A stretch of DNA of 64,000 nucleotides from Nyssa sinensis (lineage: Eukaryota > Streptophyta > Magnoliopsida > Cornales > Nyssaceae). The stretch lies in the NCBI GenBank assembly GCA_008638375.1, contig CM018035.1, positions 27,944,307-28,008,306 of the forward strand, given 5' to 3'. Below are positions 28,695 through 42,618 of this stretch, piece after piece; positions within the stretch are counted from its first letter, which is position 1; each line of letters starts with the position of its first letter. A program made the translations under genes and the position numbers. Under the pieces are notes generated by a model. It searched no databases. It had not been told where the DNA came from and saw nothing but the letters and a program-made list of their open reading frames with translations.

Positions 28695-31600
28695 CATGCA
28701 AAATATCAAGCATAGATTGAAGGAAAAGCTGAGAAATTGGAAAGTTAAATTTATTAGGTGTAAGAGAAATTTATGAGAAGTCAAGAATAGGGGTTGGGAC
28801 GTGTAGAGAGAGAGAGAGAGAGAGGAGAGAGAAGGGTCGGTTGGTTCTCTTTAAAAGCATGTAAACCATGCTTGTTTCTTGTGAAAGAAATCAAACGAAG
28901 GGAACTGAGGAGGATAGAGGAAGAATCAGAGAGGAAAAGGGGCAAGAACAGCAACCCAAAAGGTGAGAACACATGAACTTGTCAAATTCTCTCTCTAGAA
29001 TTTAAGCATGAAGATAGGTTGTTTTTAACTTGTTTATGTATATATAATGCTTAGAACATGTTCTAAACAATAACAAGCATGAAATCTAAACTTAAAACCA
29101 CCTCAAAACATCAAACCCAACAGAAACTGCCATGGGAGGACCTTGCTTATAGCAGGTCTGAACCCATGGCAACCAAACTGAGTTTGGTGTAATGAGACTA
29201 CAAGAAGACCCTAAGGGTGTTCTAAGAACATAGAGCCGCGATAAAAAAAAAAAACTCAAGAAAAGCCCTCCAAATATCGAGTTGCAGGCTACGGGTTTGA
29301 AACCCAATCCTCTAAACTCAGTTTTAAACCCACCTTTATGAATGAAAACTAAATCCCCATGAATAGGGGATCAAAACAAGTTAAACCCCATGAAAAATGA
29401 TCAAGAAATGAGCATGAGCCGTGAGTTTACAGGTTGGATTATCACATCCTAAACCGAACACATGAACGAGTTTTGAACTCCCAAATGAATGCCAAGTTGG
29501 TCGTTTGTACCTTAGGAATGTTTTGGAATCAAAACAGTGAGAAATAGTTGAGTAGGAAGGCACGAAAATGGAAGAAATGGAATCGGGATTAGGGTTTTCA
29601 GAGGGGGTCGACGTGGGGAAGAAGAAGATGAGTCAACTCGGTTTTTAAACTAAGGCTGAGTCGACTCGGACACGTGGCAGCCTATGGACTTGCCATCAAA
29701 TTAATTGAACGACGACGTTTCATACTTGTTTTAAAATTTTAATACGCTAGGGCTGACGTCATCGTGACGTCAGCAACACGCACAAAACCGGATAAACCTA
29801 GTTGGCTTATGAATGGACCGGACCGGTTCACTTTCAATTGGACTGAACCCTTTGGTTTTCTGATTTAGTTAAAATTTAATAAACCAAAGCTTTTGTTATT
29901 TACGGATTGACCCCAGAACTTCTGGACAATCCTACTGTGGCCCAACTGATGAGAATTTTATGCAATTAAGCCCCTGAAAAAATAATTAAATATTAATTTA
30001 ATTATTTAATAAATAAGCAAAATTACTATTTTGCCCTTGAGTCATATATGAAGCAAATGAAGTCCAAATTAAACATATGAATAGTGTATCCTTACTGTTT
30101 TGGATATTCTGAGACTAATGGTAGGGTCTGTTTTACGAGACGGGGTCCGAAAAATAAAGACGTAAAGGGGTAAATGACCAAAATACCCCTTGTCCAAAAT
30201 TAACAAGCTATTAGTGTATTCTTACTATCTCGGACCTTCTGAGTCCAATGGTGAGGTCCATGACACGAGATGAGGTCCCTGAACATAAAAACACGTAAGG
30301 GGGTAAAATGACCAAATTACCCCTAGTACCTCAAAAGTCAAATTAAAAACAGGGAAGGTCTAAATTGACTTTCTTTGACATCTCGGACTCAATAATGGAG
30401 TCCAAATTACGAAACGAAGTTCAAAAAAAAATGAGACACGTAAAACAGTAAATGACCATTTTGTCCTTTTACATATAACAGTCTGAATTAAATGTTAGAA
30501 AAGCCTAAACTGACTTTTTTCGACGCTATGGACTCAATGGTAGAGTCTATTCGACCAAAAGAAATGTCTAAAATAAAAAGACATAAAATTTGTTGAATAG
30601 CATCTGTCAGATGACTATAAATTAAAGTAATGCCAAAGTACTAATCTAAGGCATATACAAGGAAATGAATTACGAAAAGACACGACACGTAAATATGTGA
30701 AGTAAATAAATTTAAATTAAAATTTATGGAGCTACCAGAAGAGTATAAATTGAAATCAATTCAATTCCTAACACATTAATTGTGTCATAGGTTAAGAGTA
30801 CGAGTTAAGTTAAGTACATATGAAATTATAAAATCGTTTTAGAATCTAATACGATTTAAGCATAAGTTAAGGAATATCGAGATGATATTACAATGAATGT
30901 GAAGTTGATGAGATGTTTATGAATTGTTCTTAGGAACTACAAGGAAAGTGGGAAAGCGCATTATTAGCACTAACCCTAAAGGACCAAGGTGAGTAACCTT
31001 GCATTCGAAGTGGAGATTTAACTCCACGGATTTCAAAGAAGTTTTGAGTTCAAGTCATGAGAAGTATTTGAATATCGAATTTAGTTTTCTTACGCTTTCT
31101 GTTTTAAATTATTCTGTTCAGAAAACAGATTTATTTACAGTTTCCTTTAAATATTGCCTTAGCATGTTTGAGTTTTTAAATTGCAAAATCTCTAAGATAT
31201 ATTCTGAATTCATATATTCTGAGTATTGAAAGTTCTATTATGAAGTTATATATATTGTGTTTGAATACTCTTGAAAAGTATTTATTTAAAGAACGTCACG
31301 GGAGAAAGTATTTAAATGAAATGTATTTAAATACAAGATGTGCATAAGCACCACGAGTTTTTGGTTGGGTTGCATAAAACTCAGCCGCCTTTTAAAAAAA
31401 GAACACGGGGTTTGGGGTTCGCAAGGGACTTCATTATCCTGTGGAGCCGACAAGCTTTTGGTTTCTACGGAATTCAATTGATTGTCAAATGCCTGGTAGT
31501 AGGATTTAATCCCACAGGGCAAAGAGATATCTTGACGGGAGTAAAACGGGAGTCTGGTTCGAAACAGATTCCAAGAGCTAACGTGAGAAAAAGTTAAGTT

Positions 31601-32413
31601 TGAAAATGGAAACAGGTTTTACCCTCATTTTCATATTTACATGTTTGAGTTTATATACTCTATTTTAAGAAGTACACATTTTTAGCTTGAATACTTTACA
31701 TGTTTCAGAGTTATGAGTTTTATGGAATGCATATATTTTGTATTTAGAGTTACAAGTTTTATATGAAAAAACATATGTTAGCTTGAATATTTCAAATGTT
31801 TCAAAGCTATGAGTTTTATGAATGCATATATTTTATGTTCAAAAGATACGAACAATTGACAGTGATTGATTTATAAACGTTTATGAGCTAAAACCACTGT
31901 TGATTGAAACCCCATGACGAATGTTGGAATTGCTCACAAGCTTAGATTAGCTTACCCGGACTTTGTTCGGATCCCCCTTTCAGGTGATTAAGGGCAGTTT
32001 TGATTAGAAGATGATGATGAAGAATATGCCATTCTTGGGAAGACATGTTAAGTAGTTTCTTTAGGAAACTTGTGAACATTATTAAGTATATTTTGTATTA
32101 GAAGATCGGTACACTGTTATGTATAAGCCCCACAGGGTAACTGAACATGTATTGTATTTATGAAGTCTTTAAGTTTTTAGTTATACTCTGAATGTTAAAT
32201 CATGTATGCTATGTATAGAGTGGCAGTACCGGACGGATGTGCATAATTTAAAAATAAGAAAAGAAAAGAAAAAAAGTTTTCACGTTTCCGCAATCATGTG
32301 TCGCACATCTATTCGATACCACTGCTTATGCGAGCCTTCGCCCAAAGGTCCCCAGGCCTGAGGGTGGCGGTCGCGATGTGAGATCCGCACAGGGTGGGTT
32401 TCGGGTCGTGACA
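28253..32413 (+). mobile_element. Solo LTR 1 (4,161 bp), plus orientation
   Basis: It begins TGTAATATCCCGACCCGG and ends TTTCGGGTCGTGACA. The 5-bp target duplication TCAAT lies directly outside both ends (28248-28252 and 32414-32418). No gag or pol, primer site or second LTR lies inside, so this is a single LTR left by recombination between two LTRs. Near its 5' end it has TA/GT microsatellites (28440-28690) and a (GA)n tract. A middle part (30000-30560) has recurring blocks (GAGTCYAATGGTRGGGTC..., 'gaccaaaatacccc'). It sits in the leader of a Tat-like gypsy element. Confidence 0.9.
28440..28690 (+). repeat. TA/GT microsatellite block of solo LTR 1
   Basis: Several TA runs (including about 28658-28690) and GT runs (about 28595-28650) lie about 200-440 bp from the LTR 5' end. 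A (GA)n run follows at about 28806-28823. Confidence 0.9.
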
Positions 32414-32418
32414 TCAAT

Positions 32419-33163
32419 GGTCTTGAATCTCCGTTTAAGGGGAAACACCATAAGTCTGGTAAGACCAAGCTCTACCAAGAGAAGCAAGAAATATGGGGTT
32501 AATCTCTGCACAGTACTAGATGACCTAATAGATCGAAGCATTAACTCAAATTGTGGCTACGCTGGTGCAAAACTAATGAATTATGCCTCCACCACTACCA
32601 CAGGTGGCCAATAACCAAGGGGTACCCCTTATTGCCACCAGTGGCAGAGGGTAGGGTTGTTTTACCTCTGCCTCTAATAGTAATAAATAATGGAGACGTC
32701 CCACCACCGCTACCTTTGGCAACACATAATAGAGACCAAGTGCCACCAGTAGCAGCAGTAGATCAAAAGGGTAATTCTATGCACCCAGTGCTTAAACAGT
32801 CTCAAACAGAAAACCTCATATGCCTCTTAAGGAAGATGCCCTCTATAATTTGTTTGGAAGGCTAACAACGCCATTCACCTCAGAATTCATAATAGAAGAA
32901 CGTCCTAAGAAATTCACCGAGCCAAATTTTGATCTTTATAATGGAACGGAAGACCCTAGTGATCATCTATCTCATTTTCAACACACATTCACATTGCATA
33001 GGGGTACATATATGTTCATGTGCTGAACTTTCGACACAAGTCTCAAAGGTCCACCCTCACATGGTTCCACAAGCTCCCCCTGAACTCTATTACCGATTTC
33101 TATGATCTCAGTAGGTTGTTTATCAATTGATTCGTCACAAGCAAAAGGCTCAGGAAGGGTACC
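32419..33163 (+). pseudogene. gag N-terminal half of the Tat-like gypsy element
   Basis: After a low-complexity Pro-rich part (32620-32770) the capsid start is clear: FTSEFIIEERPKKFTEPNFD, YNGTEDPSDHLSHFQ, and after a frameshift LTWFHKLPLNSITDFYDLS, then a stop, then FVTSKRLRKGT. This is the usual gag order of plant Tat-like elements (P.KF..P.FD.Y.GT.DP.DHL..F, then W...LP..SI..F..L...F). The reading breaks off at 33163 where an LTR-like TGTCACGACCC begins. The matching C-terminal half is at 56521-57130. Confidence 0.82.
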
Positions 33164-36100
33164 TGTCACGACCCTAACCTAGAAGGTCTAATTATAGGGT
33201 CATTGGGAACCTAACTAAAAGGTAATCCATTTAGTCCATTTAGGTCATCTCGCCTAAAACAATCTAATTCCTTTAATTAAATTCATTAAGTGATCATATT
33301 ATCTTACTTGTTTAAGTCCCGTAATGGAATTAATTGAGATGACCTATGATAAGTTTCATTTACTTTATCATTTCTCCATTCATTAACAACATGCAAAATG
33401 AAAAAATGCGGCAGTATCCAGAGTTGACTCTATTGCCTATAACATAATTACATAAGTGTTTATGCAAGGGTAAATGCATCCTTTTTCAAATGAATTATAC
33501 ATATGATAGGCTTGTCCAATAATTATGGCATGAAATAGAATCTAGAAAGTACTAAGGCCTTTAACCGTTTTGAACTGCTCCTACAACTACTGTCTATATT
33601 CTCATGTACTCGCCATTCTCATGAACAGTAGAGGTGAACTATAATGCTCAATAAAGTTTTCCAAAACACACAAGCACACAACATGAGAAAACTAATGCAA
33701 CAGTTTATTTGGGCGATTCCTAAAGTCCATATACAACAACTATGTGCAACATTTACTATGATATTATACATCATTATTATTACACCCATTTTAATACATG
33801 CATCAAGAAAATTTAATTACCTATTATCATGCTAGTTCTTTTTATGTCCAAGCACTTTAAATTAACACAACTAGTTACTCCACAATAAGTATACAAGGAT
33901 CATCATATCATTCATTTAGTAGACACTTACTGCGTATTCAACTAAGCATTTTATTATTTATTAGTACTTATACTTTACTTATCATAACACAATATCATAT
34001 TATTCCCATCAAGACAACTAGCATCTCCCTAACCATTTATCATGATAATAAATATATTCCGTAATTCAATCACAAATATATCCTATTAGATCAACTTCAC
34101 ATTCTAGATCACTTCCTCAATTTGTGATTCATCATTTATTTAGTCCACGCAGTTTTTACTCACAGCTTACTCTCATAATCTATGCATAACCTAAGGCACT
34201 CTACAAGTTTCCTTCTCTCTTAACTTATCACATCTCTCTTAAAGAATCACATCAAACATATTTGCATTCACATTCATTTCATACCAAGGCTACAAAGCGT
34301 TAACATTCATACAAAGTAAAACACAGTTAACATCAATTATTTACATGTCAAAATAAGTCATATTCAGGAATACAAATCACATCTCTACTGCAAGACACAT
34401 CATTGAGTGCATGACAAACAAAATGCATGCTTTGTTCTTAGAGTAGCTCTGAGATGATGTGAAATGTATAAGGAATCAGTGATAATTGGCGTATTAGGCA
34501 CCCTTTAAGTGAGCTTTTCTTCCTTCAACCTCACAAACTTTAGCCTTATACTAGATCCTTACCATCCAAGAGATCGTGCCACCTTTGGTATGCAAACCTA
34601 ATTTACTCACTCACCATTATTTACTTCAATCTATAATCTGCCATTCACACTTGCCCCAACTTGATTTCATCAGGACCTCATAATCCGATCCAATACAATA
34701 GTCATGGCCTCAACCTAAAATTTTCCATAACAAGATGCTTCACCCAAATCTTACAAAACATTACCTCTTTCTATATTTAATACCCACTGTATAATTCATA
34801 ATTTATAAGTACACGTTCTAATAAACTAATGGATTACAACCGTTTAAGAACTGATATTACATGGATTATTAATACTCTTATTTCTATCTATTGTAGCTCA
34901 TATAATCTATTTACATAGTATACAATCTAATCTCACGTACAATACCTTAAGTTACTAAGTAATTTTATAGTCCTACACTTTGAGTAATATTCCTCCTTTT
35001 CAGTTATTTGAATCTTCCTCTTATTTATCACATTCAATCAAATATTTTACAAAACTCTATCTAATACATAGTCATAAAGACCTCAACATTTACTTTCTAT
35101 AAATTTCTCATCGATATAAGTCAATTCATCTCATCCTCTAGTTTCCTATTCAATCCTCAATGCATTAAATTATAACCTCTAATCTCTTATTCATACCTCA
35201 ACATATTCAATCACAATTTATTCCTCAGTACCTTCATTTATGAATCTCGATCACATTTACACAAAAATGCATATATTGTAATATTAGTTCTTAACTAACA
35301 AGTTTATCTTCAACATAATTAAAAAATAATCTAATTATATCTAACACCAACACATACCAATCTTTTACTCTAGTAATTACACACACACATACATATATGT
35401 GTGTGTGTGTATTTAAGAAGAATGACAGTAGTAATATCAAGTTATACATTATATTATCAATTAGCCTTACATCTTTCAAAGAATACATTAACATGTCAAA
35501 GATTATCACAAACCATAACACATCTTTCCTATACTCATTTCAAATATGTGCATCATCTAGGGTTATTCCAATTCATCACCATTCTAGTCAATATATCAAA
35601 TAAGGTCTCAAAAAAAATGAGATCCTTGGTGAAACTCTTTACCAATTTAACTATGAAAATATAAATCTTTACATATATGTATCAAAACACACATACATAC
35701 AAACATGGTTAAGTATACCTTTATAGCTATCATAGTCGTAGTACTGTAACCTATGAATATCGGGTACTAACCTAGCATACATATATAGAATCAACAAGCA
35801 ACAGTCAACAACTAACACTTAGCCTACCACATAACACTTAAGTATAGAATCCATCCTAAGAACATACATATACATAAATGAGCATACAACTTACCATATA
35901 GGTAATTAGACACACAACCAATCCTATGGATATCTAGGCTTATAGCCTATCTTATAGATAACTAAGCATATAACCTATCTTATAAATCATTTGGTCTACT
36001 ACATGATATAAGCATCTAGCCCTAGTTGATCAATAATCAAACACATCACATTCTCCCAATAAATCAAAAAAATAAGCACATTGTACAATTGTATATACTA

Positions 36101-36903
36101 AAGCAACAAGCACACACATAATCATGTAATCCAAACCAGCACAATTAACCTGAGGTCTAATCTCTCCCAACTCATAATAGAGTCAATCTTCGAAGAATCC
36201 ATGGGTACCCTGTGAAATAAAAACCATCTCCCTTAGGAGTACACACTGTCATTCTCCCCCTGTAGCAGTCTATACTCTCCCGGAAAGTAAACAACTAATC
36301 CATCCCCAATTACATGTTAAGCAAAAATTTGAAATCATACTCCCCACAAACTTGACCTAGCCATTCCATTCACAATTCATTCTCTATATCAAACAACGCG
36401 ATCATTTATTTATTTTTATTTTTATTTATTTTTCTAAGCTACTAATAATTCAACAATCTAATTCATCAAAGGATGATTACAATCTTTTACTCTGTATCCA
36501 AGGTATATTTTATATACATTCCCACACATACAAAGTAACGCCAAGTGTTCATCTCTATCTTTTCTTATTCATCTTAGTATAATTCTTTTTCATTCATACT
36601 ACCTATTGTTAAAAGTTTTTCCATTTTCATCTTTTTAAGCTTTCAAGATTTCAATTTCATGCATTATCCAATGATATGCTCCAAAATACAATATAACCAT
36701 GTAAGCACACATGTACCCAATCCATAGGTGTTATGAAAATAAAAGATGCACTATATGTGTCTTACACATCAAAGAACTCAACACATTCTATCAACATAAT
36801 AGCCGGGCACTACACGTGCCATCAAATTAACACATTTCTAGAAATCCATGCTCTTAGGCACCAGATTCTCATCACATGTATCAAGAAAAGAAAACATGCA
36901 ATA
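33164..36903 (-). repeat. LTR-like repeat starting TGTCACGACCC, right end not found
   Basis: It starts TGTCACGACCCTAACC in the middle of gag, the same style of end as the minus-oriented LTRs in this window. The 3.7 kb that follow are A/C-rich on the plus strand and contain no coding similarity. A GT/CA block lies at about 35377-35410. It is itself cut at 36904 by another LTR. I infer a minus-oriented LTR or low-coding element; only the left boundary is supported. Confidence 0.5.
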
Positions 36904-37109
36904 TTTCACGCCCCGAATTTCCAAAACCCGGGGAGTGAATGAGAATGAATTCAAAGAATTAATAAATGATATAATTAAATAGATTTACTTGATTATTCAT
37001 CTATTTTCCCATGTTTTCCCAAAATTTAAAATGAAACTTACTACTAGGCTTACCCAAAGTGGATTTCAAATGACAGTCAAACATCTCTCTTAACCAATGG
37101 TCAAAATTA

Positions 37110-37410
37110 ATCTAAGGTATGTTCAAGTATGGCCTCCAAGATTGCCCCTAAAAATGTCCCTAAACATGCCTTGGAATGATGGCCCAAATGGGCCCCAAAA
37201 TGCCTTAAGGCGTGGTCCAAGAATGGGTCAAGAAGTCCACCAAAAATTGTCTAAGGAAGGGGCTAAATATAGCCCATGTAAGTGGCCAAACATAGCCCAA
37301 AAAGGTCACCAAAAATAGCCTAAAAATTGGTCAAACATGGCCTAATAGGGTGCCCAAACATGGTTCAAAAAGGTGCCCAAACATGGCTCAAAAAAGGTGG
37401 TCAAAGGTTG
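37110..37410. repeat. Degenerate minisatellite in LTR copy 1
   Basis: A motif close to RTGGYCMAAACATGGCC, mixed with AAAAGGT, recurs every 20-35 bp. The second LTR has the same kind of array at about 41400-41770. Confidence 0.65.
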
Positions 37411-38385
37411 GTGTTAGGGGCTGTCAGGGTAGCACACAAGGGCAAGGCTGAAGTAGGCCACGCGCATGGCCGTGGGCGAGCATGTGTGCACGTGCAGGTG
37501 GGGGGCAAGGCAGGCAAGGCGCGTGCAGGGCAGGGCAGCATAGCGCACGGGGCGGCTGGCTGGGCAGGGACTATGCAGGTTGTGTTACTGTAGCAACTGC
37601 AAGCTGAATTTTCCTTTTTCTACATTTTTACTATTCATGGCTGCGAGCAAATTTCTCTGTTTTCCCAAGTTTTTCAAGCCATTTTTCTTCCATTTTTAGC
37701 TTATTTCCTTAAGGTTTCTAAACCCCCCCTTTTGACATCCTTCCCATCTGTTTAAAAGGTGTTTTACACACTTAACAAGTCTTTTAATTTTTTTATAAAA
37801 TTTCAACATAGCCTCCTTTGTTTTCCAAGCCTTTTTGCTACCTAATATTCACAATACTTCATATGTATAAGTATGTCACAACCCACACTCACTCGGTGGC
37901 CATAATTCATGTAAATTAAACATACATCCCTTGTTTTCAACATACACATCTAGTTGTCTCAATATACATATATGATGCTCATTAAATAAAGATGTCCTAC
38001 ATATCAATTGGGTTTACACCCTTACACTTTAAAATGGCCCAAGGCCTATAATCCATTACATTTTCAAATTGAAATACAAGTCATTTGTGCTTATGCCCAT
38101 ACATACAAAAATATGCCCCAAGGGCCAAATGTCCATGTCCATTTTCCTTCATTTCTTCAAGACTTCAACTAGTCTCAAGTACCCGAAGCCTTATCTAAAA
38201 TATAATATTCCACGAGGGGTCAGCTCAACTACTGGTATGACATAATGCTAATGCAAGGAACAAAATTAAGGCGTGGCATGTGCAAGTGTACAGTTATAAT
38301 CTATATGTCTTCTAATTTATTAACACAATGTAAAGGCAATATGCGTGACACACTCATGCAAACTTTATGCCACACCCATATCTTG

Positions 38386-38462
38386 TTTCACGGATCGCTC
38401 CCGTTGGTCAGTGAGTACCAAAGCCTGTGTTCACGGATCGCTCCCGTTGGATAAGCAGGCAC
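38386..38462. repeat. Short tandem duplication in LTR copy 1
   Basis: TTCACGGATCGCTCCCGTTGG occurs twice about 41 bp apart. LTR copy 2 has only one version (46852-46871), so it arose after the two LTRs separated. Confidence 0.75.
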
Positions 38463-39960
38463 CAATGCAATGGCCAATTTTGGGTTTTTCACCACAGGAT
38501 CTACACCTTCATAATGCATAGCACCAAGTGCTCAACCCACACTATGTTTTCAAAGGATTCACCATATGCCAATATGCTTTGATTTCACCATGCAATAATG
38601 CAATCTCAATGAAGCATATTATCAAACACATGAAGCATGCTTTAAATAATTGCATTATACTTTAAGCAACAATAAATTCTGAACCATAACAATTTGTCTA
38701 CATGAATCTAACATTTAATTCAATCAATTTCACATATAAACACATTACACATTCACAACCTTAACAATTTCTCAAAGATCATAAAATACATAAAGTACCA
38801 ACACATGGAATAAATCATAACTCTCAAACCACAAGAGTTCCTCTATATGAACAATAGGTAGAATGCAATGAATCTAACATATAAACAAGTTACATGTTCA
38901 TCATTTTGACAAATTCTCAAAGATTACAAAATACATAAAGCACCAACACCTTAAATAAATCATAACTTTCCAACTACAAGATTTTGTCTACATGAACCTA
39001 AGCTAGAATACAATGAATTTCACTTATAGTCATGGTTCATGTTTATCACTTTTCTAAATTCCCAAAGAATGCATAAGTACATAAACAACCAACTCTAGGT
39101 TTTTCAAAGCAACTATATCCTAAGTGATTTTCTAACATCAAATAAACATGTGAATCATTCAATCAACATGTAAATCACTCCTAAACTTAATCCTATTCCT
39201 TACTGAGCTATCATACCTAAAATGGTTATTCTCAAACCGAGGGAGTTGTGTACGCTGTGCAGTTTAACCGATCGGTGAGAATATAGGTCTTGATGAGAGG
39301 AACAACTTCCTAGAAGGAAGCCTTACAAGAATCTTGGCCTAGGAGTGTGTTTTGATGGCTTGAAGCTTGGAGAAACTAGGACTTTTCTTCACTTTTCTCC
39401 CATGCACAACTTCTGCTCTGAATCTTAGACTAAATTATGAAAAAAATACACTAAAGGGTTGTATTTATAGTGTAGGGGCAAAGGTGCAAAATGACCCTGT
39501 TGCCCTTAATGAATCCGGGACCCCGTTACACTACAACCTATCCCGAAACGCCTCAATTCGATATTTTGTTTTAGCCAAAGTTCTTAAAATTATTTTAAAT
39601 GAAAATTCTCAAAAAAATAAATTTTCGCTTGTGGCTGGGTTTGGCCGGATCCACTCGGATGCCATTTTGGTCCAATTTTTGAAGTTGTCTCTGAATAGGC
39701 TCAAATTTTTATAAGAGATGTATTTTAACATTCTAAGGATATTTCTCTTCTATGGCATAATCAAAATATACCCCTAAATATGACTTATAGCTAAATGTGC
39801 ACGTATAACGCCCTACCAGCAAACGATGCATAAATAGTGCCTTACCGGCAAAAACAAAAAATTTACCCTCATTTTTCAGGTCTATACACAATAGATGCAT
39901 TTCATCGACTACAAGTAAATTCACGTGCTTTATCCTTACGAGGTACCTAGGCGGTAACCA

Positions 39961-40611
39961 AACCATTAAATCAATTCATCTCTAGGTATTCATACCTAAT
40001 AAATATATATTTTATATACATAAACATGATATGTTTTCACTTTTGTCAACAATATTGATAAAATACATACTGTATTTACATCCACATACCTTATATATAC
40101 ATTAAGTAAAAATCTTATATTTAACACATACAATAAACCAATCAAGCCATGACAAATTTATCATAGCATATATATCAATTTTCTTTTTCATGCATATACT
40201 AAATATGCATTACGTTTCCGTTATGTATTTGGTACATACTTATGCAAGTTCGCATTAGTTAATTTCTTTTCCTTACTGCCTTCAATCGTCTTATTAGGTA
40301 TCTTTTAACTCTTGCTTGTATATAACTAGGTGATAACCCTTCATGGATCACAGCTCCTTTTGTTACTAAGTGATGAATTGGTCATTCCATACACTTGTAA
40401 CTCAAAACCTGATACCAATTCAGTCTATTCAAAGTATAATTACAAGTGATCCTAACCACGTGAGTTTATAACCTAGGATATACACTTTATATCATACACC
40501 CATAACAGGTAACATTCATTCAACCATTCATATATACATAACATGGCCATTATACACTCTATAATCATGAAGGAATAGATCTTAAGCACGTAATCATGTA
40601 TACGAACCCAA

Positions 40612-40643
<32 letters not shown>

Positions 40644-41179
40644 TCCAAACAAGAACATACTAAACACATACTTCATGTATATATAAGTTTTGAATCAACT
40701 ATTTATGCCCTCATAATCTTATCATTTATTTTTTCAAGTAATTCAAAATTACGAAAGTTAGTTTAAACCATAAGCATGTGAAGCATATTATGTAATTTTA
40801 CACAAAACCACCCTAGTAGGCATTTTATTCACTTCATCAAGTAGTCAGGCATACCAAAGGATATAAGCACACAACATGTATCATGATTAAACCAAATTGT
40901 GCAACACTTAATCAAGTAAGTCGTCTCAAAAGATATTCAAAACTTACACACAACTGGTGGTAACATTATCGATACCACCTCACCCCAACTCGGTGAATCA
41001 CACAATGGTAGATCTAGCCGATCTATCTCTAACCCCAAGCAACAAGTATAATATGTCATGACATACACTTAACAAGTTCTTACACATCACACAATGTTTA
41101 CAAAAAAAAAATTCAAATCATGCGTTGTGGTCCCATTATGTTCAACAACACCCCATGATCCCAAAGTATTCAGACATAG
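39961..41179 (-). other. Internal region of the ~3-kb-LTR element, non-coding
   Basis: About 1.2 kb with no gag or pol similarity on either strand, and a TA run at about 40617-40642. With a primer site at its right end and LTRs on both sides it looks like the interior of a large-LTR element that lacks genes (LARD-like). It might alternatively be older host-repeat sequence. Confidence 0.45.
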
Positions 41180-41191
41180 GTTCTGATACCA
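41180..41191 (-). other. Primer-binding site, initiator tRNA-Met type
   Basis: On the minus strand TGGTATCAGAAC lies 3 bp from the LTR end (41195). The plant initiator tRNA-Met site is TGGTATCAGAGC, so 11 of 12 bases agree. It fixes the element's orientation as minus. Confidence 0.7.
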
Positions 41192-41194
41192 TCT

Positions 41195-42618
41195 TGTCAC
41201 GCCCCGAATTTCCAAAACCTGGGGAGTGATAGAAAATGAATTAAAAAAAAATTAATAAAATATAATTTAATGGATTTAATTGATTAAATACTAATTTTTC
41301 CATGTTTCCCAAACTTAAGAATAAAAATTTGCTAACTAGACTCACCTAAGATAAGTGCCAAATAGTAGTCAAATATCTCCCCAACCAATGGTAAAAAATA
41401 GTCTAAGTCATGTCCAAGCATGACCTTCAAGATGGTCCCAAAAATGTCTCTAATATGCCTTGAAAAAATGGCCCCAAATATTGTTCAAAAACAACTTAGA
41501 AGGTTGATCAAAAATGGTTTAAGACATGGGTAGAAGCTAGCCAAAAATGTTTGCCCAAGGTGGCTTAAATTGATGGTTAAAGTAGGCTAAAAATTTCCTA
41601 AGGCATAAACCAAGGATAGGTCAAAACGTCTACCAAAAGTGGTCTAAGGAGGTGGCCAAACATGGCCTTGAATAATGACTAAAATATGTCCCAAAAAGGT
41701 ACCTAACATGGCTTGGTATAATGGCCAAAAGTGGCTCTAAAAAGGTGGCCTCGAACATGGGAGTGAATGGCCTTGGAAGGTAAGTCATGGCATGCCTAAG
41801 GTTGCAGGTGTGCACGAGGGAAGGCACAGGCGCGCACGGGGGAGGCACAGGCGCGTGAGTGCCTGTGGTGGGAATGGCCAGGTGTGCGCGCGTGCGCGGG
41901 GCTTGGCTGCTGCTGGTTAGTCTTCTGGCCTACCATTCATTGCTATAGTATTCTAGTAGCTAAATTGATATAGTACCAGCATTCCAACCTTGGTTCAAAA
42001 ATCTTGGTTTTGACATTTTTATACCCATTTCAATTTATTTCATCACCAAACATGGTGCGGGACCCTATAACATGTAAAATGACCATTTTACCCTTTTTTC
42101 CTTATTTTTCGACCTTAAGTAAGTTTTGACTAACTTGCCCCAAATCTCCTTCTATGTCCCTATTTTTCATTTCTTTACCTTACTTTTTCCTCTTAATTCA
42201 TTTAATTCCCTACTTAGAAAATCTAGGCATGCTCTTCCACTCCACTCAACCTAGTTACTATTCTTGAAACATTTTATCATAGTTTCCTTTGTTTATTAGC
42301 CTTTTTCCTCATCCCATTCCCCCTCATCATCCTCCTCAACACCAACAACAACACCCAATAGAACAATTATTTATATAATTTTATATTTCTAATATTTGTA
42401 AGCATATTTCAAAAACAAGTAACTACATGGAGCTCTATGCTCCTCATTTACATTTAATACACAATTACATATAATCCAACATAAAATTAAGTTTATAACT
42501 TACACAAGGTCCTAAACTTTAAATAATAAATAAACTTTATGGGGCTTACGCCCCTACATACAAAATATGGCCCTTAGGCCAAATATTCTTCAAGATCCAT
42601 TTCCCCTTCCATGCTTCA
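41195..42618 (-). repeat. LTR copy 2, part 1 of 3
   Basis: It starts TGTCACGCCCCGAATTTCC and matches copy 1 from 36904 on. It is cut at 42618 by solo LTR 2 and continues at 46617. Confidence 0.78.

Larger units (their letters stand above)
36904..39960 (-). repeat. LTR copy 1 of a ~3-kb-LTR element with little coding sequence
   Basis: It begins with a slightly damaged TGTCACGCCCCGAATTTCC and matches, block by block, the sequence starting at 41195 (after removing two later insertions there). Shared blocks include the 'catggcc' minisatellite, a GC-rich part (37440-37580 against 41820-41920), 'tttttcaccacaggatctacacc', 'ggaacaacttcctagaaggaagcctt' and 'tagtgccttaccggcaaa'. The right end is approximate. 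No gene is supported in it; open frames at 37097-37593 and 39367-39714 fall in diverged LTR sequence. Confidence 0.72.

Noticed and set aside
30000..30560. Repeated 'gagtccaatggt' blocks considered as a separate satellite
   Set aside because: They are internal to solo LTR 1 and related blocks occur in the other large LTRs.
37327..37593. GC-rich open frame of 88 codons
   Set aside because: It lies in LTR copy 1 and is not kept in LTR copy 2.
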